The translations under genes were made by a program, and so were the position numbers. The notes beneath the pieces are model-generated. The model was not told the origin of the DNA. It searched no databases and saw only the letters and a list, made by a program, of their open reading frames with translations. This document shows positions 46,105 to 58,301 of a DNA stretch of 64,000 nt, piece by piece; within the stretch, counting starts at the first letter, position 1; every line of letters begins with the position of its first letter. This stretch comes from Macropodus opercularis. Lineage: Eukaryota; Chordata; Actinopteri; Anabantiformes; Osphronemidae. Location of the stretch: the NCBI GenBank assembly GCA_030770545.1, contig CM061098.1, positions 17,822,001-17,886,000 on the forward strand. Direction: 5' to 3'.

Positions 46105-46510
46105 ATAGTTGCTCCCTCCGGCCCATTGGTGGCGCTGTGGGTTCTGTGTGCGTTCATATGGTTTGTTTGTCTCATTTCATTCATTTGTGTCTGTATTTAT
46201 AGTCACACTTGTGGCCGTGTGCTTTCCCTGCTCCTTCGCTGTTTGATTCCACTTCTCCGACCTCTAGCTCTTGTTGGTGAGTCAGTGTTTGATAGCTTGA
46301 TTGTTAGTTTCCTACTTTGCAGTGATTTTATATTAGACTTTTGTTCATTTTGTGAATTAATAGTTCGTTTGTAGTTTGCCTAAATTGAGTGTTTTGTATT
46401 TCCCGCTCTTTTGTGTTCTTTGTTCTATATTTAATAAAGTAATTGAGAATAACCAACTTGTTGTCTCTCCCGACCATTTTTGCTCTTGGGTCCCACCTGT
46501 TAGTTATCAC
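46105..46510 (+). mobile_element. LTR-like segment, ends unclear
   Basis: It starts with CTCCCTCCGGCCCATTGGTG then GCGCTG, like the LTR 5' inverted-repeat block. It has a GTATTTATAG box and ends near CTTGGGTCCCACCTG. The TG and CA termini and a target duplication are missing, so it is degraded or of another family. The 112-codon frame here is not a real gene. Confidence 0.35.
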
Positions 46511-46571
46511 GTTTTCTATTTTCCAGCAGCCTCTGCAATAAATAATACAGTTTGTGTGCAGCAAAAACAAC

Positions 46572-46592
46572 GTGTGTGTGTGTGTGTGTGTG
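46572..46592. repeat. (TG)n microsatellite
   Basis: A TG run is visible directly. Confidence 0.9.
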
Positions 46593-46709
46593 GACATGAT
46601 TTTAAAAGTGACATCTGTAATGGCAGAGTCCTGGTAGCAGCCATTCCAAGTGTCAGACTCTGCTGTGACAACAGAACATTTAATCGGTGCAACAATTGCT
46701 GTTCATAGA

Positions 46710-49700
46710 GAAGCGTTCCCAGGTCTGGTTGCTACAGATGCCAAGCGTTTGACAGCTGCTGTGAAATGGTTCCCAAGTGAGCATCAAATTAGATCCACAA
46801 GCCATTAAAGACATTTTAAAACATTTTAGTGAATGGTACGTGTAGCATGGTGTGTTGCCTCATTTCTCACATTGTGCTTGTTGCATGTTGTGATTGACTA
46901 TTTAGATTTATATACAGTACATCCGCTAAAATCAGATAAATTACAACGGACTGAAACAGCTGCTAATTGTCTTGTCGATGGGCAGTCGCTGTTAATCACT
47001 ACGCACAAAGCACCAGATCTATATCCTCCCTGTTACTAGTGCCTGGGTTGGGTCTGTGACATGATCACTGGTCAAAGCATTTCCTTTTAGACTATAGGCT
47101 AAATGATACTTATTAGTCATGGGTGTATTTCTCCTTGGTTTGGTGGCTATGCTATAATAAAGAAGATGGAGTGAGCAGAAGGACAATGAGCAGCTGCGTT
47201 GAACCCCCCATAAAAGCAGGTTGTTCAGCTACTGGGGTCTTGTTATTTTAGTGCGTTTATATTCATTTAGGCTGTACTTATTCATTTGTTTAGGTGTAGT
47301 TTGAGTTGCTCTCAGTCCTCTTGCAGTCTCATTTGTTCTTCTGTTATGACAATATTTTGATCATTCTGTAGGATATTGTTTTTTGATTGCTTTTTCCTTT
47401 TTGTGTTCATTCAGTCCTTAACCGATTCACCTGGCAGCGTGGAGGAAGGTCTAATCCTTGGTTTAGTAGTCAGAGAGTAGCGCTGCGAGGACGATGTCAT
47501 TTGGTCAAGTTGTCTGCAGCACATTGACAGCTTCACAGCTGCTCTGACCCTCCTGAGGGTCTATCAGAGGTTCAGAGGTTCTAGAAGGTTCAGTTGTGTA
47601 TCAAGTGTGGTCCTGTGATGCCAGAATCAGAGGTGAAGCAACAAAGCTGTCACATCCTCCTGGTTCCATCACAACATCTCCCTAATCTCTCTAAAGCAGC
47701 TGTCTTTTGACTTTGCAGACAGTGAATCATACAAATGGGGATAATAGCGCATATGCTTTTACACATTTACGTCTCCAAGGTGTTTCTGTTGCGTACACAA
47801 TAAAGGTGTAAGAGCTGCGTGATGAATGACAGCTGGAGTGAGATTTTCAGCCCTGTCTTCACAGAAATGATTACAACTGAGACCAGCACGCAACATTATT
47901 ACTTACTATAATTAAATAGCATTCAGTTCTACCAGTTGTTGTATTAGGAGGAGACTAAGGCAGAGAATTATCACCTGCCAGCTTCTTACTTACATGTAGA
48001 TGTTACTGTTGTACGTTCGCTGCTTGTACTCCACCATTTTCATGCATCATTCATCATTGCATGCAGGTGTTTACACAAAAGAACCATCTGCATCGTAACT
48101 GCTCAACATCAGTTACACCTGTTCTTCCGAGAGCAAACTTCAACCTTTGGTGCCAAATGGGAATGTGAAGCTTGCAGGTTGAGTCAGGCCTTTAATGACA
48201 CTTTTAATATTCATACAATAGCAGGAACACAGTAGGGATAATAGATTCTGGTTAGACACTCACTTTAAGACTGGAAACCCCTCATTACTGTGTCTCAGTT
48301 GTTCTCTGGCATTTGTTCGCTCTCAGAATAACAGTAAAAAAGTGCTGAGGCCACTCTCGCCGCCTTTTTGTCTATGACTCACTCAGTGCAGCGTTAGGAC
48401 ACGTTTTATTGGGAGCTGCAGTGAGCTCATTTGGATGCCATCACTGTCATGTTCATGTGATGAAACAGGTGTGTTTAGCACAGTGTGACCTAGAAACCAG
48501 CTTGCACAGTTATATAAAATCAAGAAAATGAATGTCTGGATTATTTGCATTAGGTTATGCCATAGATTTCGTAAAGACTACTGGCAGTTAAAAGAGAACA
48601 GATCTGCCTGACCTCACCTCGTTTCCCTTGTCTTGCTGTGCAGCCTGAATGAGGAAAACAGTAAAAGTCTCAGTGCTTAAACACCATTAAGTAGCCCTCT
48701 ACTCACTGAGGTGATGCCATGAATACAACATGTAATATCTCCACAGATTACATGCTCAAAACATAAAGGGGAAATATGAACCTTTTGGGTTTCAGACAGT
48801 CCACTGACCCACTACAGCAGTTAGCTTAAGAACTGGGAGCTGGTTCGTTATTAATACGTCCGTGGCCTTCGCTACTTGAACGTGATTTACTTTATTTATA
48901 TGATGCTGAATTCTTTCACGTGCAGACAAATCTTGGTGCTTTATTAAATCATACGCCACCCACCTTCCAATGTGAGTTGACGAGAGAACATAACTGTGAC
49001 CTGACCTGGGTTAAACCTGCCTCTCACCCAGAGCCGACAGCTGGGATTGGCACCAGCACCCCTGCCAGGGTCAGGATCATGGACAGAAGAGCTTGTGAAT
49101 ATTTAATACTGTATAGTATTACTCTTTGTTCTTTTTTGGAACAAGTCATTCTTTAAAACTTTCTTTCCAACCTCTGTAGACAGTAGTTTATTCTCTGATC
49201 TCTGAATAGATTTTATTGTGTGAACCTTCTGTACGTTGATATTCTATGGATTTGTTGACTAATATATAATCATTGTCAGATTATTAGAAGTACATGGTAC
49301 AAACAATTTATTTATGTAGCACTAAATTACAACAAAAGTAACCTCAAGACTATAATACCTTTACAAAGGTTACAAATACAACTGTTAACATTGTTACAAC
49401 CTCTGGATTAGCATCTTGTTCTCCTGATCATGATTCAGCCAAGATCCACTTGATCGAAGTAAAGTTTAGTTTCTTTAGTCTGCCTGCAGGTGAAAGAGCT
49501 AAACACAGTTGTGTTTAATACGTGACATCTGGTAAAAAGGGGTTGAGGCATTTAATTACAAATTACAGTGTTTAAATTGTTGTATACATAATTTTATTAA
49601 TATTGTGTTGTGGTCACGTCTTTAATAATACAGTGTGCAGGGATGTAAGTCACTCCCCAGTGACAATGTGTCAATCTTTCACTTACCGTGAAAAGGTGAT

Positions 49701-50140
49701 ATGAATCCTTGTGTAATCTAGAGTGAACAATACGCCAGGAAGTAGAACAAATTGATTAAAGTTGTGCTTTAAGGCCCAGACTGGATTTGGTGTCAGCGCT
49801 GATAAATTAAAGAGGATGTGGATGAATGCTCAACATGAAATTATCTGTTACTACAGCCTTTATTGTGACTGGTCACATCTAGTCACAGAGAGCAGGCCAA
49901 TTTAAACCTGGACAACGATGAGACGAGAGCAGGCAGCAGCAGCGTTAGGCAGAGAAAACGCTGCCATCAAAAATTGTTTCTAATATTTCCAGCATTAACA
50001 ATAAAGCTGCTAAAAGTGCTAAGAAAATGTGTTTTATATCAAGTCTAGTATAAACTCTTGATTCTTTGAATAGCTCCACTTGTGATAATGTGTTTATATT
50101 TAACCTCCATAAGAGTCAAACCATATTAGAATAACATTTT
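46710..50140. other. Unique DNA, no gene recognised
   Basis: No coding motif or matched splice sites. A short inverted piece of the common teleost repeat lies at about 49015-49080 (CTCACCCAGAGCCGACAGCT). The rest looks single-copy within the window. Confidence 0.4.
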
Positions 50141-50144
50141 CATA

Positions 50145-51843
50145 TGTCCTGTTAGATCTTAGTGCAGCATTTGATACGATAGATCACAAGATTCTATTGC
50201 AGAGACTGGAACATAGCGTTGGGATTAAAGGAAAAGCACTGGGATGGTTTAAGTCTTATCTGTTGAACAGATTCCAATTTGTTCATGTTCATGATCAATC
50301 TTCCATCCACACAGGAATTAGCTTTGGAGTTCCACAGGGTTCTGTGCTTGGTCCAATACTTTTCAGTCTTTACATGTCTCCCCTTGGTAATATTATTAGG
50401 AAACATTCTATAAATTTTCACTGCTATGCAGATGATACTCAGTTATATTTGTCCATGAAACCAGAGGAAACAAACCAATTAGTCAAACTTCAAACTTGTT
50501 TAAATGATATCAAATCCTGGATGTCCCATAACTTTCTACAACTGAATTCAGATAAAACTGAAAAGTTTTTATAATTGGTGCTAAAAACCACAGAGACTCA
50601 TTATTGAATCAGATTGTTACTCTGGATGACATAACGTTAGCTTCAAGTTCTACTGTAGGAACCTTGTTGTCATTTTTGACCAGGATCTGTCCTTTACACC
50701 ATATATTAAAGAAATCTCTAGAACTGCCTACTTCCACCTGAGGAATGTTGCTAAAATTAGAAGCATCCTCTCACAGAGTGATGCTGAAAAATTAATCCAT
50801 GCATTTGTTACCTCTAGGCTTGACTACTGTAACTCGCTACTCATAGTTTGTCCCAATAACTCTTTGAAAATCCTCCAATTGATTCAAAATGCTGCAGCCA
50901 GAGTCTGACTGGACTTAGGAAGAGAGATCACATTTCTCCTACATTAGCTTCTCTGCATTGGCTCCCTGTCAAAACTAGGATAGAATTCAATATTCTTCTC
51001 CTCACCTACAAAGCTCTTCATAATAAAGCTCCATCTTATCATAAAGACCTCATCGCTCCTTATGCTTCGTTCTCAGAGCGCTGGTCTACTTGTGGTTCCT
51101 AGAGTTTCTAAATGTAGAATGGGAGGCAGAGCATTTAGCTACCAAGCTCCTCTCCTATGGAACCAGCTTCCAGTCCAGGTTTGAGAAGCAGACACCCTCT
51201 CTAGTTTTAAAACTAGGCTTAAAACCTTTCTTTTTGACAAAGCTGATGGTTCCAGATGGTTCTGGTCACCCTGAACCATCTCTTAGTTAAGCTGCTATAG
51301 ACTTAGATGCTGGGGGACGTCCTTCATTCACTGAGCTCTTTTCGGTTTCTTCTATCCACTAACATGCCTCCATTTCCACATGTGACTAACTTTGTCTCTG
51401 TTCTCTCCTAGTTGTGTTTCTCTCTTTCTGTCTCTCTCTATCCTCATCTACAGGTATCATCAGACTCAGAGTCGTGTGTCTCCAGTGTTCAGTTGCTGGT
51501 CCAACCATCCCGCCTGTGTTCTGTTGCTGCTTGTTTTGTTGTTGTTGTGTTCTTTTCTCTCTTCTCTATCCCCTCACCCCAACCGGTCAAGGCAGATGGC
51601 CGCCCACACTGAGCCTGGGTCTGCTGGAGGTTTCTTCCTCGTTAGAGAGGGAGTTTTTCCTCCACTGTTGCTATTTAAATGTATAATTTATCGATTGGCT
51701 ACAATTAAAAGCTGCTCTATGTGGGAATTGTTGGGTTTAGTTGTGTAAGGTCTTAAAACCTTACTTGTAAAGTGCCTTGAGATAAGTGATGTTGTGAATT
51801 GGCGCTATATAAATAAAGTTGAATTGAATTGAATTGAATTGAA
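50145..51843 (+). mobile_element. 5'-truncated L2/Maui-like LINE
   Basis: Homology with the inverted copy at 58302-59875 begins at TGTCCTGTTAGATCTTAG (50145), so the 5' end is truncated inside the RT domain, just upstream of motif A. The element runs through RT, the C-terminal domain, a 3' UTR with AATTGGCGCTATATAAATAA, and ends in a GAATT short tandem repeat, as L2-group LINEs do. Several stops and frameshifts lie after 50570. Confidence 0.88.
50149..50574 (+). pseudogene. L2-like reverse transcriptase (partial, disrupted)
   Basis: RNA-directed DNA polymerase of a non-LTR retrotransposon. The frame shows motif A (LDLSAAFDTIDH), motif B (GVPQGSVLGPILF) and the catalytic motif C (CYADDTQLY), then a C-terminal part ending LNSDKTEKFL and a TAA. 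Downstream, other frames keep the expected order (FHLRNVAKIRSILS, SRLDYCNSLL, NAAARV), showing that the original ORF ran on. The N-terminal part of RT and the endonuclease are missing because of truncation. The three catalytic-region motifs are intact, but the gene cannot be functional. Confidence 0.88.
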
Positions 51844-52014
51844 TATCATAAGAAGCAGTCACTCATCTTCTACTGCTTAGTGCTGCTAGGTCGCGAGCAT
51901 GCTGGAGCCTGTCCCAGCTGTCAGCCAAGCGGAGGCTGCTAGTCTCAGTTCAACCACCAGAAGTCGCAAAGTTCCTTAAATATGTCCAGTCTACAGAAGC
52001 CTGTCACTGCAGCA

Positions 52015-52200
52015 GCTGATTTCTATCTGTAACATTCAAACGTATTTTATTATATAGTATCTGATGAACTGTAACCTACAATTACATTATATTACATAGA
52101 TAAAACAGTCTGTGATCCTTAACTAAGGAGGATAAGAGAATGTTTTTATTGTGTTATTGTTAAAACATAGATCTATTCAAACACTAAGGCTCATTAAAAT
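52015..52200 (+). repeat. Unclassified diverged repeat, copy B left part
   Basis: It shares AGATAAAACAGTCTGT, GATCTATTCAAA and the spacing between them with 36170-36290. The right part of this copy appears at 54100-54560, separated by LINE and minisatellite DNA. Confidence 0.5.
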
Positions 52201-52414
52201 GGGAATTTATGTAGGACGGCTTCAGTTGTTGTGAGCTTCATGCGTTCAGATCATTGGTTACATAAATCATCGTTTGTTCTTAACAACTGCAGCCAATGGG
52301 CAGATGTCACACGTGTGTCTCTGTTTGTTGTAATTAATAAACCTTTCCGTGTGGGAAAGTTCCAGGCATCTGCTATCTATGACATGGAAAGAGATGGGAG
52401 GCAGAAAAGTTTCA

Positions 52415-53530
52415 AGGTTCAAGTTTCAAGTTTAGTTTATTGTCAGTACATACATACAGAGGAGTGAGACTGCCTTTCCCTCAGGTCCTGGTGCAGACAT
52501 ACAACATATCTTCTAAAATATATATGACTATAAAATATATAAGTGCAGATATATACACATAAAATTTAAATCTCCACACACGAAATTTACAACAAGTGTT
52601 GTGGTCTGGTGTAGTGCAAGTAGCTTTTTACATAAAGTGACTAAACAGGTAGTTCAGTGAGATAGCGAGATGTCCAAACCTTTTTTAAAGTGACTGGTGC
52701 TGGTCACAGTGTTTGGTTGGAGGAGGGTTAGACCTGGGATGGAGGACTTCATAGAGTCAGTGTGTGGTTGGAGGAGGGTTAGACCTGGGATGGAGGACTT
52801 CATAGGGTCAGTGTGTGGTTGGAGGAGGGTTAGACCTGGGATGGAGGACTTCATAGGGTCAGTGTGTGGTTGGAGGAGGGTTAGACCTGGGATGGAGGAC
52901 TTCATAGGGTCAGTGTGTGGTTGGAGGAGGGTTAGACCTGGGATGGAGGACTTCATAGGGTCAGTGTGTGGTTGGAGGAGGGTTAGACCTGGGATGGAGG
53001 ACTTCATAGGGTCAGTGTGTGGTTGGAGGAGAGTTAGACCTGGGATGGAGGACTTCATAGGGTCAGTGTGTGGTTGGAGGAGGGTTAGACCTGGGATGGA
53101 GGACTTCATAGGGTCAGTGTTTGGTTGGAGGAGGGTTAGACCTGGGATGGAGGACTTCATAGGGTCAGTGTGTGGTTGGAGGAGGGTTAGACCTGGGATG
53201 GAGGACGTCGTAGGGTCAGTGTGTGGTTGGAGGAGGGTTAGACCTGGGATGGAGGACTTCGTAGGGTCAGGGTACGTGGAGCAGGAGAGAGGATGGGGGC
53301 AGAGCTGGGAGGGAGATCAGCTTCCTGACAGCCTCATGTATGAAGCTGTCCTTCAGTCTGGTCCCTGCCCGGAGACTCCGTAGTCTCCTCCCTGATGGAA
53401 GCAGGCTCAGGAAGCTGTGGGATGGGTGGGATCACCTGCGATACAGAGGCCTTTGCGGGTGAGACGGGTGATGTAAATGTCCTGGAGGGAGGGGAGAGAG
53501 ACACCAACCATCTTCTCAGCTGTTCTTCCA
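52415..53530 (-). mobile_element. LINE 3' region carrying a minisatellite
   Basis: The plus strand opens with a CAAGGTTCAAGTTTCAAGTT terminal repeat and TTTAGTTTATTGTCAGTACA, i.e. a LINE 3' end on the minus strand. The right part (53340-53530) has GAAGCTGTCCTTCAGTCTGG and GAGACGGGTGATGTAAATGT, blocks found widely in fish genomes. The 51-bp array lies between them. Confidence 0.55.
52710..53270. repeat. 51-bp minisatellite, 11 units
   Basis: Eleven tandem copies of a 51-bp unit containing GTTGGAGGAGGGTTAGACCT. Inner units are virtually identical, with single-base variants in the first, seventh, eighth, tenth and eleventh units. As 51 is divisible by three, a 228-codon frame on plus and a 168-codon frame on minus stay open; neither is considered a gene. 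Confidence 0.97.
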
Positions 53531-53679
53531 AAAGCTGAGGCCTTACCTTCCTAAAAGGTAATATATATAATTTATACTCATTTACATTTAATGTTACATT
53601 GTGTGTGTAACTTACAATAAATAATGTAATCTAAATATAGGCTCAAAATGTATATTATATAATATCAGTAACAATTTCC

Positions 53680-53790
53680 ATCCATCTTCTTCCGCTTTTT
53701 CCCCGAAGGGGTCGCGGGCGTGCTGGAGCCTATCCCAGCTGGCTTTGGGCGAGAGGCAGGGTACACCCTGGACAGATCGCCAGTTCAGTA
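53680..53790 (+). repeat. Common teleost dispersed repeat, short copy
   Basis: It carries CATCTTCTTCCGCTTTTTCC, GGGGTCGCGGGCGTGCTGGA, GCCTATCCCAGCTGGC and GTACACCCTGGACAGATCGC in order. A smaller piece is at 51888-51935. Confidence 0.75.
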
Positions 53791-53799
53791 ACAATTTAA

Positions 53800-54055
53800 T
53801 AACTTAATTTTGGGTGGGGTAAGGGGATAGAGATGAGAGAAAACAACAACAACAACAAGCAGCAACAGACTCAGGCAGGATGGTTGAACCAGCAGCTGAA
53901 CACTGAGACGCAACTAGGAGAGAACAGAGACAAAGTTAGTCACATGTGGACATGGAGGCATGTTAGTGGATGGAATAGATAGAAAACCAGAGGAGCTCAG
54001 TGAATGAAGGAGGTTCCAGCATCTAAGCCTGTAGCAGCTGAACTAGGTTTCAGCC
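53800..54055 (-). mobile_element. L2-like LINE 3' fragment, minus strand
   Basis: Closely similar to 58555-58925 (AAACAACAACAACAACAAGC, GAGACAAAGTTAGTCACATG, GTGAATGAAGGAGGTTCCAG), with one internal deletion. Neither end reaches the LINE terminus. Confidence 0.8.
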
Positions 54056-54099
54056 TAGTGTTAAAGCAGAAATAATAGTTTAAATTTATAATAATTTTT

Positions 54100-54560
54100 T
54101 AAAACATTAAAACTCAATTATCTTTAATCACGTTACACAAACTTTGCCTTCAGTGTTCAGTTCATCACCCTGGTTAGTGTAAGAAATCCTGCATTTCATT
54201 GTCAGTGTGTTCAGCTGTGCACGACTGGCCACTGAGCTACCGTATTTAAAATAGTGACTTTATAATTTTAGTGCCTACAACCTTCTTTCTCTTCTCTCAC
54301 AAAAGTGCCACTGACTTACAGAATTGGGTTTTAGGACACGGGATAAGGATATTTGTTCAGCCAGAAAGAGCATGATTTACTCTTTTAACCATGTCTCTGT
54401 GCAACCAACAGTTTGAATGAATGAAGTCCAAAAAAATAAGTCTCATCATAACGTCTGACAATAATTAAATTAGTAAAAATACAAAATCTGACTGAAATTC
54501 CACATTCAGTAATATAATTCCAAATACACAGAAAAATCAGCTCTTTAAATAGATAAAGAG
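54100..54560 (+). repeat. Unclassified diverged repeat, copy B right part
   Basis: It shares TTTACTCTTTTAACC, AATACAAAATCTGAC and TTCCACATTCAGTAATAT with copies A and C in the same order. Confidence 0.6.
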
Positions 54561-54860
54561 CCAAAACAAGGGAACAGGCGGAACCAAGGCTTTTTGCTTC
54601 TGCAGTGTGTTTATTTAAATAATAATAATCATTATTTATGGGAGAAACACACAATAGATCTATCATAATAATCAATACATGTGGGAGAATGAATCCAGGA
54701 AGTCGAGATGGCACTAATGGAGCACAGAGCAGGAGGGTAATCAGGAACAGGAGACGACGAGCCGTGGATGTGGATGCAGGTGAGCGCTGAGGGGAGAGGT
54801 TCACACGAAGGCCACAGTGGGTGAGTTGCAGGGAGTCGAGGGTGGAGCTGATGACTGTAC
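54560..54860. repeat. Unclassified dispersed repeat, copy 2
   Basis: It has GGAACCAAGGCTTTTTGCTT and a later ATGGAGCACAGAGCAGGAGG block, matching 14828-15135. Confidence 0.4.
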
Positions 54861-54869
54861 CTGGATATC

Positions 54870-57100
54870 AGACACACAGTCTGTGTGTTGTCACATCTCG
54901 CTTTCTCTCAGTGACCATATCCAGTACAGAGTACCTGAGCAGGAGCATTTTAGAGTCTCCGCTCAGCCTGAGGAAACCAATGGAAACCCATTCAGAGAAT
55001 ATGTCAACTCAGAGCACGCAGTGGACAGTGAGTCACGGCAGTGACCTGCCTTTTTTAAAAGGGCAACACCTGCAAACAGCTTTCTCTTAAAACCAATCAG
55101 TCATCACCAATCAACATTAACATCAGCTGGGCCACTGTGGATGCTCACCATCTGCTACGCAGCCGCTTCACACCGCTCAGTCGTGGCCAGCATTAACAAT
55201 AGCCTAGCTGACCCACCGGGTGAATTTACTGGGTGTTGCGTTAGAATGGAGTCAGCGGACTGAGGAGGATTCTACTCATAGTTGTATTGGTGAAACCAGC
55301 TTGACATGACGTGTGCTTTCTCATGGTATTCTGGCAGAAACACTTATTAAAAGACACGCTGGACAAAAAGGGCTGCACATGGTCAGCACAAATATGCAGT
55401 CTGTGCTATTTAAATGACACTCATCTCGTATTAGGAGCCTAATCAACGCCAAAAAGATATCGGGCGCATTATTACACCAGCAGCAGCTTGAACTGATGTT
55501 TACAACAAATTCAGAACCCACCATGAGCACGTGGCAGCAGAAATAGGAAGCATTAGGTAACATCTCCCCAGTGTTAAGCTGTCACAATCTGGTGAGCCTG
55601 TGCTCACTGTAGCCTCATTTCTTACTTAGTTGACAGGAGGGAAAACCTGATGTGATCCCCTGCAGCTCCAGTCCAGCCAATTTAATAGACAAGTTGTGCA
55701 TCTAGATTATTGCAGGTTTCGTTTTGGTTAGGTTTGTGAACGACAGAGCTTTAGGGCAGCACCAGCCCTAAACAGAAACATCTCAACACTGTTACTTAAA
55801 TTCAGCTTTTACGTTAAACTGAGAAATACAAAAACCAGACATTTCCAGTTTGACAGTGTAAACACAAGGTTTCTACAATGTTTGTTGACAGTCGTATAGT
55901 TGTTTTATTTATAAAAGGATGTAGTGTTTACATCATAAAATCCATCATCAAAAATGACAGAATGTCATTATAGGACATGCTTGTTACTCCTAACTAACGA
56001 TACTAACTGTGTACTCGCTGCGTAGCACTGTGTTCTTTGTAACTTCCGCTTTCAGTGTAATGGCATGAAGTTACATAAATCATAGCATCTATGTGAGAAC
56101 TGGACCTTACTGACATGAAAGAGAAGAGAAAGAGACTGACTCCCTGTGGCTTTCAGTGCTGGCTGTGGGCTCATGTGGGGGTTTTGTGGTTTGGCTGTTG
56201 CCCACTTTCTGAGACTCGTGCTAACACAGACATTGAAGTGTTAAAGTGAATGAATTAAAGTTTGTTAAAATGCAGAGAAAAGGTTTCATGTGGATCTTCA
56301 ACCCCTTCACTCGACGCAGTGCTTTGCACTCGACCCTTTTACTGTTATTCTATGGCTGAGGTTGCAGCGATGATCAAGGCCAGAGACCATTCCTGCTAAC
56401 ACCATCCTACTCACTAACACAGACGGTTTTCACACCACTACCTCACCCAGGAACCTTCTGTGATGATGCTTATTCCTACTGGTTTTTACATGATGCTCGT
56501 TTCTATTAGTCTCCATTAACTAATGGAAGAAATATATCAATGTTTTTGATGTATACATAACTTTAATAACCTATTTTAGCTGTGTCTTGTTTACAGGAAA
56601 CAAAGCTTATTAAACAAGGATTAACTAAAAATACACGTGGAAATCATTGTAAACGCACAGTTCATCCTGCCTAACCCATGTAGAGAGGGTAGACGACGTA
56701 CAGTCTGACCGACATGAGAAGATATTAATTCTATCAATTATTTAGTATCATTATTTAATATAATGATAATGAATAAGTAGGTAGAAAGTGAGAGAGATCT
56801 AAAGGATATTTAACTCTTGATTCAAACTGTAACATGCTGAATGTGGAAGATTTGAATATGTTTCTTTCCATTCTGCTATTTCTGCATCTCACAGTGACAT
56901 CATGGAAAATCGTGCACTTAATATTTCAGTGTGCTTTTATGTCTCAGTCCTGATCTTCGCTGGTTTTTGTCCAAGCCAATATCACAAATAGAACAACAAC
57001 CTCTGCCGTCACCTGACGCTTTGACCTGTTGTCGGCTACCTTGTGAACCTCACTCTTCCACTGCACTACTCTGCATTCATGAGGTCTTCACACTCAACAG
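54870..57100. other. Unique DNA, no gene recognised
   Basis: No coding motif, splice-supported exon or window-internal repeat was seen. Confidence 0.4.
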
Positions 57101-57104
57101 CACC

Positions 57105-57560
57105 GCTTTTCAGATTAAGATTTAAAAAGCAAAGAGTGGGACCTGAACTCACTTTGCTGGCATAAGAGTTAAACGCCTGAACCACTGCGTCTGAAGGAGA
57201 AATAGCTCTGCATTAGACAACTGCTCATTACCTTGGGACGTGGCTTTTTAATGCTTAATGTTTACCACATTTCACAAGTCTGTCTGTATGCCACCAACCA
57301 TCTGAATGCACGAAGCCCAAAGGAAACAAAGTTCTCCTACATGAATGCCCCATTTAATGACCTTTAGTATTTTAATAGGTCTACATTATATATCTGGTAG
57401 CAATCAAATAAATGAAATAATTTAAAAAAATCAAATCATCCCCAAATTCCACATTCAGTAATATTCATAATTCACAGTCATGACCTGACTGGTGTGTCTG
57501 GCACATTTGTTGTCGTAGGAGTACGCACGGTGTATATGAGTGTAAGAAAGGACACACACA
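57105..57560 (+). repeat. Unclassified diverged repeat, copy C
   Basis: It shares CAGATTAAGATTTAAAA, the CAAATTCCACATTCAGTAAT block and TGTCTGGCACATTTGTTGTC with copies A and B. Confidence 0.6.
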
Positions 57561-57564
57561 AATA

Positions 57565-58295
57565 TTCAATGTAAACTCTATGGATTGCTTTTACACTTTC
57601 CTGCACAGAAATGTAAATATTTATTTTTGCATGTAGTCCACATATGTATTTTATATAAAGGCCAGATAGTGTTGGTGACTGAGGCCATCATTTCAGATGC
57701 TACAGCAACATTTGTAAATATTAGAAAACTGTCATTTAGTGAAGCCACAAGCTACATTTGTTTGAACTGTTAAATATCACAGATGCCACATGACAAATGG
57801 AACATTTTGCTCAAAACTTCTTAAAGCAGAACATATTTGCATATATATGCTCAGGCTTTTCCATTAGATAGATCTGGCCTTGTGCTTCTCCACTTTATCT
57901 CACAACACGGAAAGATTTTATCTTTAGGCTGTGAACGCACACAGAAAAACAAACACATGCACCATTTACTTGTCTTTACTAAACTCAATTTGACCACGCT
58001 GTGAGGATTTGACCCTTTTGCCCTAAATCTGTAGCACTGCAAACACACACACACACACACACACACACCATTGTCAGAAAGCGTTTGTAGATCTGGGAAC
58101 TTTTGACTTGATTCAGTTGTCATAGCCGGCGGTTTTTTAGGCTGACTCTAAAAAGAAATTTTTATTCCTGCCTGCTCAACCATGAAGTGTTACATTTGAC
58201 TTTTTGCTAAACAACACAGGAGCAAATAGATTCTGTGATTTTGTGTATTTCATAGGTAAGGAAGAGGATAAGCAATGATGCATCCAGTCTCCAAA
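57565..58295. other. Unique DNA with CA run, no gene recognised
   Basis: No supported feature except the CA microsatellite. Confidence 0.4.
58043..58068. repeat. (CA)n microsatellite
   Basis: A CA run is visible directly. Confidence 0.92.
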
Positions 58296-58301
58296 CTAGT
58301 C

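Noticed and set aside
46036..46374. 112-codon plus ORF with hydrophobic stretches
   Set aside because: T-rich LTR-like DNA translates to Leu/Phe/Cys-rich frames; the same is seen in known LTRs here (for example 9191-9466).
52710..53270. CRISPR-like array
   Set aside because: Head-to-tail units without unique spacers, in a vertebrate-type genome. It is a minisatellite.
52654..53383. Overlapping 228-aa (plus) and 168-aa (minus) repeat proteins
   Set aside because: Both come from the 51-bp tandem unit, which keeps frames open on either strand. There is no start context, flanking exon or domain.
55180..55275. Possible further copy of the 14.83-kb repeat (AGAATGGAGTCAGCGGACTG)
   Set aside because: Only about 25 bases resemble 14866-14888, with an indel; could be chance.
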